Part shown: piece by piece, positions 1 to 6,138 of the stretch
Position numbering within the stretch: position 1 is the stretch's first letter
Layout: the number at the start of each line of letters is the position of its first letter
Assembly (NCBI RefSeq): GCF_020216685.1
Contig: NZ_JAIWNS010000005.1
Span: 1-10,000, forward strand
Direction: 5' to 3'
DNA: 10,000 bases
DNA from: Methanospirillum hungatei
GTDB taxonomy: Archaea; Halobacteriota; Methanomicrobia; Methanomicrobiales; Methanospirillaceae
Program-made: the position numbers and the translations under genes
The notes under the pieces: generated by a model
The model's input: the letters and a program-made list of their open reading frames with translations, nothing else
Databases searched by the model: none
Told to the model about the DNA's origin: nothing

Positions 1-1617
1 TCTCCTCCGCTCGATCGTCGCCCCGGTCCTGGTCAGGATCGTATGGCCAAATGGCGACGTCTGATTATCCCAGTCCTGCATGACATCAGTCCTGACATGT
101 GCTCCACGGGACTCCTCCCGAAGAAGTGCCGCGGTCACGATAAGCCGCGCGGTATCAATCATGTTCCTGGTCGTACAACAATCTATGAACCCCGATGGAT
201 CGACTGCTTTGAGTCTTTTTCTTGACAAGACATCGAGGGCGGCTCTTGTTTCCTCAAGTGCAGCCTTGTTTCTGAAAATTCCTGCTCCCTTCCACATGAT
301 CCGCTGCACTTCACCCTTCACCTGATCAGGAAGGATATCACCGCTGAGATATCCATCGAGCATCTGGACTGCAGAGGTGATCTGATCATCCGGTACCTCT
401 CCTTCCCGGTGGGTATTTCTCCCTGCTGACGCCCCGGCCCGTGCCCCAAAGACCTGTGTCTCTGCAAGGGCATTTCCACCCAGACGGTTTGCGCCATGCA
501 CCCCTCCGGCAACCTCCCCACAGGCATACAACCCAGGAAGTGTGGTCTGACAGGAGGGATCAATCCGGAGACCACCCATGATATGATGCGCGGTCGGTGC
601 GACTTCCATTGGTTCGATCCGGATGTCAACCCCGTACTTCAGGAACTGTTCAAGCATAACCGGCAGGCGCTCCTCAATGGTCCGGGCAGGAAGATGGGTG
701 ACGTCCAGCCATACACCCCCATGAGGAGTTCCTCTTCCCTGCATGATCTCGGTTGCACACGCACGTGCGACAACATCCCGGGTTGAGAGTTCCATCCGGT
801 CAGGATCATACCTGGACATGAACCGCTCACCAAGGGAATTCTTGAGAACTCCCCCTTCTCCCCGCACCGCTTCAGTGACCAGCCGTCCCCGTGCATCCCA
901 AGGGTATACCGCACCGGTCGGATGGAACTGCACCTGCTCCATATCGATCAGCTCTGCCCCGGCGCGCCATCCCATCGCATAGCCGTCACCGGTCCCGCTC
1001 ATGGAGTTTGTTGAGATATCGTAGACCCGTGTCCCACCGCCGGTTGCAAGGACAGTGGCATCAGCAAGAAAGGTATAGAGCCTGCCTTTCCGGTCAAGCC
1101 CGAGGGCACCAATAACCCGGCCTTCAGAGATGAGCAGATCAAAGGCGGCAATCTCATGGCATACACGGACCGGTGTGTGTGCCAGCCGTTCCATCAACGT
1201 TACCATCATCTCATGTCCGGTCCGGTCTCCGGCATAACAGGTCCGTGGAAAACACTGGCCCCCGAAAGGCCGCTGACAGATCGTACATGAGTCAGTGACA
1301 TCAAACACCGCGCCCCAGGAGATGAGATCCTGCATCCGGTCAGGGGCCTCTTCAGTCAGGACATGAACCAAATCCTGATCATTCAGGTATGCCCCGCCCT
1401 TCATGGTGTCAGCAAAGTGATCGGCGATAGTATCTGCCTCATTCATCACCGCATTATACCCGCCTTCAGCCATGATTGTGCACCCGCCTTTCCCGGCTAT
1501 GGTCCGGGAAATAAGTACACAGGTCCCGTGTGCAGAGGCCTCGATGGCAGCACGGACTCCTGCACCTCCGCTCCCGATTACCAGAACATGGGATCGGATG
1601 ATCTCCTGAATCTGCAT
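1..1617 (-). CDS. tfrA: Fumarate reductase flavoprotein subunit, TfrA-type (CoM/CoB thiol-dependent), partial at C-terminus
   Basis: Read on the minus strand from ATG at 1617, this is an open frame of 539 codons that runs off the window with no stop. It belongs to the succinate dehydrogenase/fumarate reductase flavoprotein family. Visible motifs are an N-terminal dinucleotide-binding loop GSGGAG (residues 15-20), GGTR near 193-197, QFHPTG (230-235), VRGEGG with the probable catalytic Arg252, HHIMGG (344-349) and CGEVAGGVHGANRLGGNAL (366-384). The RLGGN form favours fumarate reductase over L-aspartate oxidase, which usually has RLASN. In methanogens, TfrA with the FeS subunit TfrB reduces fumarate using CoM-SH and CoB-SH. 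Residue 46 is Cys where FrdA/SdhA carry the FAD-linking His, so FAD is probably noncovalent. A four-Cys cluster lies at residues 111-127. The ESRGAH motif (502-507) is late, so only a short tail is missing. An in-frame GTG lies 9 nt upstream; no clear ribosome binding site is seen. No tfrB is visible here. Confidence 0.85.
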   Translation of the reverse strand, partial: MQIQEIIRSHVLVIGSGGAGVRAAIEASAHGTCVLISRTIAGKGGCTIMAEGGYNAVMNEADTIADHFADTMKGGAYLNDQDLVHVLTEEAPDRMQDLISWGAVFDVTDSCTICQRPFGGQCFPRTCYAGDRTGHEMMVTLMERLAHTPVRVCHEIAAFDLLISEGRVIGALGLDRKGRLYTFLADATVLATGGGTRVYDISTNSMSGTGDGYAMGWRAGAELIDMEQVQFHPTGAVYPWDARGRLVTEAVRGEGGVLKNSLGERFMSRYDPDRMELSTRDVVARACATEIMQGRGTPHGGVWLDVTHLPARTIEERLPVMLEQFLKYGVDIRIEPMEVAPTAHHIMGGLRIDPSCQTTLPGLYACGEVAGGVHGANRLGGNALAETQVFGARAGASAGRNTHREGEVPDDQITSAVQMLDGYLSGDILPDQVKGEVQRIMWKGAGIFRNKAALEETRAALDVLSRKRLKAVDPSGFIDCCTTRNMIDTARLIVTAALLREESRGAHVRTDVMQDWDNQTSPFGHTILTRTGATIERRR

Positions 1618-1737
1618 TATATACACGTCACAATCAGAACGACTTTGATGTTTTGGTAAGACAATCTCCCCTCCAGCCACGCCTGCAGCATCCCTTTTGA
1701 GAAAAAAAGATCCATAGTAACGGAGAGTTGCACCTGC

Positions 1738-3135
1738 ATGAAGCTCATCATGAAGTTTGGAGGCACTTCTGTCCAGAACGCTGAGTCAGTCAGAAGGGCT
1801 GTAGATATTGTATATGATCGATATTCCAGGCATGATCGTCTGGCAATTGTAATCTCTGCACGGCGGGGGGTTACTGACCGGCTGATCACCTGCGCAGAAG
1901 CTATGGTCACTTCACGGGATGCTGCTGAGGTTGCAGATCTCGTCGCATATCTGACTGAAGGGCACCTCTCAACCCTGAAAGAGGTAGCCCCGGACTTCTC
2001 CCCTGAAGTCAGCGGGATCATCACAAGGCGCATTGAGAACCTTCGTGATTTTCTCTATGCAGTCTACCATCTCAGGGAACTGACGGTCAGATCCCGTGAT
2101 TATATCATCTCTTTTGGTGAGCGACTGAACGCACCGATAATCAGTGCCGCACTCCGCCAGCGGGGGATCCCGTCCATGGTCCTTGACGGATGTGAAGCAG
2201 GTATCCTTACGACAGAAAACCATGGAGATGCCATTGCTCTCCCGGCAGGTGAGGCGCGTATCAAAAGCCGCCTGGAACCGGTCATTGAACACTCTGTCCC
2301 GGTAATCACCGGGTTCATGGGCTGCACAGAGAAAGGAGTCGTTACCACGCTGGGCCGATCCGGGTCAGACTATTCGGCAACCATCATCGGCGCTGCTCTT
2401 GATGCTGATGAGATATGGATCTGGACCGACGTGGATGGGATCATGACCACCGATCCCCGCATGGTCCCTGAGGCACGGGTCATCCCCCGGATATCCTACA
2501 TTGAGGTCATGGAACTCTCGTACTTTGGTGCCAAGGTCATGCACTCCCGATCCATTGAGCCGGCCATGCAGAAGGGGATCCCGGTGTGGGTAAAGAACAC
2601 ATTCAATCCCGGTTATCCGGGAACCGTCATTGAGGGCGGTGAGCAGAAGGACTCCAGGGTAGTGAAAGCTATCACCTATATAGACAAGGTTGCTGCCATC
2701 ACCATCGCCGGGGCACAGATGGTTGGAAGACCCGGAGTTGCACGGCATATCTTCACGCTTCTTGCTGAACATCAGATCAATGTCATGATGATATCACAGG
2801 GATCATCTGAGGCAAATATCACCCTGATAATCGAAGCAAACCAGGTCAGAACCGCAATGGAGGCATTGGCACCCCTGAAGGAGCGGTGTGTGTTCAGGGA
2901 TATCACGGCAAACGAGGATGTCTGTGCAGTGGCAGTTGTGGGATCAGGCATGGCCGGGATGGCAGGAACGGCAGGAAGGACATTCTCAGCCCTTGGGAAG
3001 GCAGGGATTAATGTGATGATGATCTCGCAGGGATCGTCAGAAGTGAACATTTCATTTGTCGTCCGCCAGCAGGACGGACCACGTGCAGTCAAGGTCCTTC
3101 ATGACGAATTTAATCTCATGAATGAGGAGGTATGA
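1738..3135 (+). CDS. Aspartate kinase with two C-terminal ACT domains
   Basis: It phosphorylates L-aspartate to 4-phospho-L-aspartate, the entry step to lysine, threonine and methionine synthesis. The 465-residue protein starts MKLIMKFGGTSV, with the KFGGTS nucleotide/aspartate motif at residues 6-11. It continues with SFGERLNA (125-132), TLGRSGSDYSA (204-214) and WTDVDGIMTTDPR (229-241), all typical of the amino acid kinase fold. ACT domains follow at about 317-385 and 395-460. Each carries the same 12 residues INVMMISQGSSE (347-358 and 424-435). Length and architecture fit a stand-alone aspartokinase with no homoserine dehydrogenase fusion. ACT domains in this family bind lysine or threonine for feedback control; which ligand applies here cannot be told. 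The start is preceded by GGAG at 1722-1725, 12 nt away; a second ATG at 1750 is possible but has no better site. The 120-nt gap shared with the divergent tfrA shows no convincing TATA box. The stop overlaps the purM start region. Confidence 0.95.
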   Translation: MKLIMKFGGTSVQNAESVRRAVDIVYDRYSRHDRLAIVISARRGVTDRLITCAEAMVTSRDAAEVADLVAYLTEGHLSTLKEVAPDFSPEVSGIITRRIENLRDFLYAVYHLRELTVRSRDYIISFGERLNAPIISAALRQRGIPSMVLDGCEAGILTTENHGDAIALPAGEARIKSRLEPVIEHSVPVITGFMGCTEKGVVTTLGRSGSDYSATIIGAALDADEIWIWTDVDGIMTTDPRMVPEARVIPRISYIEVMELSYFGAKVMHSRSIEPAMQKGIPVWVKNTFNPGYPGTVIEGGEQKDSRVVKAITYIDKVAAITIAGAQMVGRPGVARHIFTLLAEHQINVMMISQGSSEANITLIIEANQVRTAMEALAPLKERCVFRDITANEDVCAVAVVGSGMAGMAGTAGRTFSALGKAGINVMMISQGSSEVNISFVVRQQDGPRAVKVLHDEFNLMNEEV

Positions 3136-3137
3136 GG

Positions 3138-4130
3138 ATGGAACACGATGCGTACCGGGAAGCGGGTGTAGATATTGATCTTGAAGCAGCAGCCGTGAAA
3201 AGTCTCATCTCCGAACTGACCTTTAGGAGAACGGACCAGTTTGGCATGGCATCAGAGATCGGACATTTTGCAGGATTTATCTCATTTGGCAAGTATGTCC
3301 TGGCAATGGCGGTAGACGGCGTAGGGACAAAGATGCTGGTTGCCGATGCCGTACAGGACTGGTCCACGGTCGGTATTGACTGCATCGCGATGAATGTCAA
3401 TGATCTGTACGTCATGAACCTTGAACCGGTGGCCTTCGTTGATTACATCGCAACTTCAGAACTCTCACAGGAGCAGATGCGGCAGATTGGAAAGGGACTC
3501 AATGAAGGAGCCAGGCAGGCAAACCTCTCCATCCTCGGCGGTGAGACAGCAACACTCAAGGGCCTTGTGACCGGGCTTGACCTTGCCGGGGCATGCCTTG
3601 GTATCCAGGAGAAAGAGAAGGTCATCACCGGATCTGCCATAACTCCAGGTGACTGTATGGTAGGCATTCCTTCTTCAGGAATTCATAGCAATGGCCTGAC
3701 TCTTGCCCGCCGGATGGTCGAGCAGCATGGATCCTATTCTGATCGCCTGCCTTCCGGAGCAACACTGGGTGATGAACTCCTGCGACCAACCCGGATCTAT
3801 GCAGATACCCTCCGGGTCTGCGCGGAGACTGAGGTTCATGGGATGTGTCATATCACCGGAGGAGGGCTCTTGAACCTGAACCGGCTTGGTGAGTTTGGGT
3901 ATGTATTTGATGCACCACTTCCACCCCAGGAGATATTTGAGTGGATTGCAAAATCAGGTCAGATATCAGAACCTGAAATGTACCGGACCTTCAATATGGG
4001 GATGGGGTATGTGTTCATCCTTCCAAAAGCGGGAGTAAAAACCGTTCAGAAATATTTCCCTGATGCACAGATAGTTGGGCATATTACTTCCACACCAGGC
4101 ATCAGTCTGAATGGAAAGAAGCTATTCTGA
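3138..4130 (+). CDS. purM: Phosphoribosylformylglycinamidine cyclo-ligase (AIR synthetase)
   Basis: PurM closes the imidazole ring, turning FGAM and ATP into aminoimidazole ribonucleotide, the fifth step of purine synthesis in the cytoplasm. Family motifs, numbered from the earlier ATG at 3132, are AGVDIDLEAAAVKSL (11-25), AVDGVGTK (60-67), GIDCIAMNVNDL (81-92), GGETA (136-140), GIHSNGL (183-189) and the C-terminal FNMGMGYVF (287-295). The length of about 330 residues is normal. Two starts are possible. ATG at 3132 overlaps the aspartokinase stop (ATGA), but GGAGGT (3126-3131) touches it directly. ATG at 3138 gives that site a 6-nt spacer, so I prefer it; only Met-Arg is lost. Translation is probably coupled to aspartokinase. 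The gene end overlaps the convergent zpr1-like gene by 9 nt and is followed by a T16 tract. Confidence 0.95.
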   Translation: MEHDAYREAGVDIDLEAAAVKSLISELTFRRTDQFGMASEIGHFAGFISFGKYVLAMAVDGVGTKMLVADAVQDWSTVGIDCIAMNVNDLYVMNLEPVAFVDYIATSELSQEQMRQIGKGLNEGARQANLSILGGETATLKGLVTGLDLAGACLGIQEKEKVITGSAITPGDCMVGIPSSGIHSNGLTLARRMVEQHGSYSDRLPSGATLGDELLRPTRIYADTLRVCAETEVHGMCHITGGGLLNLNRLGEFGYVFDAPLPPQEIFEWIAKSGQISEPEMYRTFNMGMGYVFILPKAGVKTVQKYFPDAQIVGHITSTPGISLNGKKLF

Positions 4131-4646
4131 TTCTGGACAATATGTCTCTTTTTTTTTTTTTTTTGAATAGATGAGCGCATTTCCGTGAGGATCCTGGATA
4201 ATAAGCGTGATGCTCTCTTTCCCATCCCGGATGTTCATAATTCTCTCCTTCAGGGCAAGTGCTCTTCTCCGCTGCTCATCATCGCCGTCGATCAGAATCC
4301 CATCAAGGACCTTGTCAACTCTGAGCAGAACCCCTTCCACATTTGACACGAACCCTTCACAGGCCGGGCCGGGATTGATCTCCACCCCAAGTTCAGGGAT
4401 GGTAATCGTTGCAGCACTACTCCTGACTACCCTGACCGAGAGGTCATCCTCACAGCACGCACAATAGATGTACCTGACCGGCTCATTCGTGCTGATATTC
4501 TGCACATCTGAAAACCGATACCCGCACTCAGGGCATGAACAGGTAATAATCAGTATATCGGAAAAATAGGGAATATTCTCCGTTTTATATGTCCAGTCAA
4601 CCTCTTCCCCGCAGGCCGGACAGATCCCTCTGACGTCCTGTTCCAA
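4122..4646 (-). CDS. ZPR1-related zinc-finger protein
   Basis: This is a 174-residue protein. The first finger has the exact ZPR1 spacing C-x2-C-x25-C-x2-C: Cys9, Cys12, Cys38 and Cys41. After it comes an alpha-helical/beta region with RSSAATITIPELGVEI (75-90) and GFVSNVEGVLLRV (98-110), the ZPR1 domain signature. Further cysteines sit at 62, 64 and 65. In eukaryotes ZPR1 binds translation elongation factor eEF1A and helps it fold; the archaeal role is not established, so any chaperone role here is inferred. The start is TTG at 4646, 2 nt after the sepF stop, with the G-rich end of sepF (about 4653-4663) as a possible binding site; no in-frame ATG or GTG lies just upstream. The C-terminus contains AAA x5 within an A16 run, then ETYCPESE. 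It is the last gene of the minus-strand trio and overlaps purM tail to tail by 9 nt. Confidence 0.85.
   Translation of the reverse strand: MEQDVRGICPACGEEVDWTYKTENIPYFSDILIITCSCPECGYRFSDVQNISTNEPVRYIYCACCEDDLSVRVVRSSAATITIPELGVEINPGPACEGFVSNVEGVLLRVDKVLDGILIDGDDEQRRRALALKERIMNIRDGKESITLIIQDPHGNALIYSKKKKKETYCPESE
4149..4164 (+). terminator. T16 tract: probable terminator of the aspartokinase-purM transcript
   Basis: Sixteen uninterrupted T residues begin 19 nt after the purM stop. Archaeal RNA polymerase can stop at U-rich stretches without a hairpin, so this is a likely terminator for the plus-strand pair. The same bases are A16 in the antisense zpr1-like gene, where they encode five lysines. 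The terminator role is inferred. Confidence 0.6.
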
Positions 4647-4648
4647 GT

Positions 4649-5011
4649 TCAGGCACCGCCACCGATGCGGTCACGGGAGATTTTGACGTTTTTTGGTGTG
4701 ATGATCACGTATTGCTGGTCACCAAGGCCGACAATATCCCCGTCAACATCACGGGCCACCTGGTAGAAGTCTTTCATGACCCGTTCGTAATTGATCTTGT
4801 CCATTTTCAGGCGGGTTATGTCAACAATAACAATATTCCCGTCATATACCTGATCTTTGACGATCTGACTTTCCCGCAGACCAGTAACCGTGGCGACCTT
4901 GACAAGAAGGGCTGGGTTTTCACTCAGTTCGTACTCTTTCAGAGTGAGATCTTTATATTCGTCCGGGGATGAGGTATCCTTGCTTCCGAAGAGAAGGTCG
5001 CGAAGTCCCAT
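4649..5011 (-). CDS. sepF: Archaeal SepF, cell division protein (FtsZ membrane anchor)
   Basis: The 120-residue protein begins MGLRDLLFGSK, a short amphipathic stretch suited to membrane targeting. A poorly ordered acidic linker follows (about 11-30), then a compact alpha/beta SepF core from about residue 33. The core includes GNIVIVDITRL (58-68) and the C-terminal GDIVGLGDQQYVIITPKNV (91-109), which is the archaeal SepF/DUF552 signature. In archaea SepF tethers FtsZ to the membrane at the division site. No ftsZ lies in this window. The gene sits 70 nt after the PUA gene and 2 nt before the zpr1-like gene, so the three may be co-transcribed. A TATA-like TTTATTA on the minus strand (5042-5036) lies about 25 nt before ATG, so a separate, nearly leaderless transcript is also possible. 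Only a weak AGG precedes the start. Family assignment is confident; regulation is inferred. Confidence 0.92.
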   Translation of the reverse strand: MGLRDLLFGSKDTSSPDEYKDLTLKEYELSENPALLVKVATVTGLRESQIVKDQVYDGNIVIVDITRLKMDKINYERVMKDFYQVARDVDGDIVGLGDQQYVIITPKNVKISRDRIGGGA

Positions 5012-5024
5012 ATAAGAACCTTTT

Positions 5025-5068
5025 CTGTCAGTTGTAATAAAGATACTGGTTTTTCAGGCCTGACAGGC
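5025..5068 (-). promoter_or_regulatory. Candidate sepF promoter with upstream palindromes
   Basis: On the minus strand, reading toward sepF, the order is GCCTG-T-CAGGC (5068-5058), the overlapping perfect palindrome CAGGCCTG (5062-5055), then TATA-like TTTATTA (5042-5036). A second-half sequence, CTGTCAG on the plus strand at 5025-5031, is the inverted match of CTGACAG at 5060-5066. Palindromes next to a TATA/BRE region are typical positions for archaeal regulators. Functional meaning is inferred. Confidence 0.35.
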
Positions 5069-5081
5069 GTCCTTTCCCTTT

Positions 5082-5579
5082 TCAGAACTCAAGATTCCAG
5101 ATATCATCACCGACGTGATGCCAGGTCCGGGCAACCTTTCCTTTCTCCTGCGCGAGGAGGTCGGCGGCATCAAACAATGCTATCCCAAGAGCCAGTGGTT
5201 TTCCATGGCGCTCATCTACTATCTGAACTGGTTTTCCAGCGGTGACATCAGGGGTTACATCAACCACACCAGGTCGCATGATGTCGGCACCATTCACCAC
5301 ATAGGACACCGCCCCCATGTCAACCACGATACGCTTCTGGGGGAAGGGACGGCTTACCGCACCCCGCAGACTGGGGAATAAAATTCCATCCTTTTCAAGA
5401 ATGACAGGCTCCTTATCGATCAGATAGAGATGGACATCCTGATTTGTCTCAATTATCTCGATATTTTTCCCCTCGAACTGATCTGCTCCATCCCCAATCT
5501 CTTCTCTGAGCCGTTCCAGTATGCCGCTCACCTGGGATTTTCGTATTGAATGTCTTCTTTTTGAGGTCAGTTTACCCAT
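5082..5579 (-). CDS. PUA-domain RNA-binding protein, archaeal MCT-1/Tma20-like
   Basis: From ATG at 5579 this gives 165 residues. The N-terminal part is basic (TSKRRHSIRKSQ) followed by a pre-PUA domain. A PUA domain fills roughly the last 80 residues, marked by VVDMGAVSYVVNGADIMRPG, the glycine-rich strand GKPVQIVDERHGKPLALG and the closing WHHVGDDIWNLEF. This arrangement matches archaeal relatives of eukaryotic MCT-1/Tma20, which act at the small ribosomal subunit in tRNA handling and translation re-initiation. A ribosomal role here is inference. The frame stays open to an ATG at 5666, adding 29 residues, but family members start near the basic KRRH segment, so the shorter form is preferred. 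A TATA-like TTGTTTAT on the minus strand (5618-5611) lies about 35 nt before that ATG and no strong ribosome binding site is visible. It is the first gene of the minus-strand trio and divergent from the LSm gene. Confidence 0.85.
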   Translation of the reverse strand: MGKLTSKRRHSIRKSQVSGILERLREEIGDGADQFEGKNIEIIETNQDVHLYLIDKEPVILEKDGILFPSLRGAVSRPFPQKRIVVDMGAVSYVVNGADIMRPGVVDVTPDVTAGKPVQIVDERHGKPLALGIALFDAADLLAQEKGKVARTWHHVGDDIWNLEF

Positions 5580-5674
5580 ATGCTCTATAGTTAAGGCTAC
5601 CTGAACTCCCATAAACAATACGCACCCCGGCTGATAGGTGGGATGACAGGTATGTTTATGAATCATCCCGGCGC

Positions 5675-5706
5675 AATTTATTCACTCATTTCGAGTAGTG
5701 CAGGGT
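5675..5706 (+). promoter_or_regulatory. Probable promoter and ribosome binding site of the LSm-rpl37e-purF operon
   Basis: AATTTATTC (5675-5683) is the best TATA-like match in the divergent gap, about 30-38 nt before the LSm ATG. AGGGT at 5702-5706 lies 6 nt before that ATG. If transcription starts about 25 nt after the TATA centre, the leader would be very short, so either the short leader or the binding site is misjudged. Confidence 0.4.
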
Positions 5707-5712
5707 ATTGAT

Positions 5713-5940
5713 ATGACTAAAAGACCTATGGATATTTTAGATCAGGTCCTGAATCGCCAACCAGTACTGATATCCCTTAAAGGGGGCAGGGAAATCAAAG
5801 GAGTTCTCCAGGGATACGACGTCCACATGAACCTTGTGCTCGATAAAGCCGAGGAGATCGTGCAAGGACAGGCACAGAGTATCGGTACCCTGATTATTCG
5901 CGGCGATAATGTAATCTACATCTCCCCGAATCCCCAATAA
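5713..5940 (+). CDS. Archaeal LSm (Sm-like, SmAP) small nuclear ribonucleoprotein
   Basis: From ATG at 5713 this is 75 residues, the usual size for an archaeal Sm-like protein. Sm1 is seen as PVLISLKGGREIKGVLQGYD followed by HMNLVLDKAEE, with the conserved Gly, Asp and Asn for uridine binding. Sm2 is the closing IRGDNVIYISP segment. Sm-like archaeal proteins form heptameric rings that bind U-rich RNA, including U-rich 3' ends. The open frame extends 5' to a GTG at 5698, but ATG at 5713 fits the family N-terminus (MTKRPMDILDQ) and has AGGGT 6 nt upstream. rpl37e begins 13 nt after the stop, a pairing known from many archaea. Confidence 0.95.
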   Translation: MTKRPMDILDQVLNRQPVLISLKGGREIKGVLQGYDVHMNLVLDKAEEIVQGQAQSIGTLIIRGDNVIYISPNPQ

Positions 5941-5953
5941 GGAGGCAGAATAA

Positions 5954-6136
5954 ATGTCAAAAGGAACACCATCACGAGGTAAACGACAGACTCAGACTCA
6001 CCTGACCTGCAGAAGATGCGGTCGGATGTCCTATCACAAGCGTCATAAAATCTGCTCATCATGTGGATTTGGTCGCTCTACCCGCATGCGTTCTTACGGC
6101 TGGATCACCAAGCGGCCGAAAGTTGCAACCCATTAA
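5954..6136 (+). CDS. rpl37e: Large ribosomal subunit protein L37e (eL37)
   Basis: This 60-residue, very basic protein has a zinc ribbon with Cys19, Cys22, Cys34 and Cys37 (C-x2-C-x11-C-x2-C). The flanking [20 protein letters not shown] is characteristic of eL37, a component of the archaeal/eukaryotic 50S/60S subunit that contacts 23S rRNA. GGAGG (5941-5945), placed directly after the LSm stop, gives an 8-nt spacer to the ATG, which is the clearest ribosome binding site in this operon. purF starts 2 nt after its stop. Confidence 0.96.
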   Translation: MSKGTPSRGKRQTQTHLTCRRCGRMSYHKRHKICSSCGFGRSTRMRSYGWITKRPKVATH

Positions 6137-6138
6137 TC

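Noticed and set aside
318..914. Several open frames of 90-103 codons on both strands before 1000
   Set aside because: All are shadows of the tfrA frame, which reads continuously with family motifs from 1617 to 1.
1618..1737. Promoters for the divergent tfrA and aspartokinase genes
   Set aside because: TATATA at 1618-1623 is too close to the tfrA ATG to serve as its TATA box, and no convincing TATA or BRE is seen for aspartokinase.
1617..2033. 138-codon minus-strand open frame across the tfrA-aspartokinase gap
   Set aside because: It is mostly antisense to aspartokinase, has no recognisable domain, and ends exactly at the tfrA start region.
5580..5666. 29-residue N-terminal extension of the PUA protein
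   Set aside because: The added residues are not conserved-looking, contain the probable TATA-like element, and precede the basic KRRH segment where the family starts.
6061..6138. 26-residue N-terminal extension of PurF
   Set aside because: It overlaps rpl37e, and PurF needs Cys immediately after the initiator Met at 6139.
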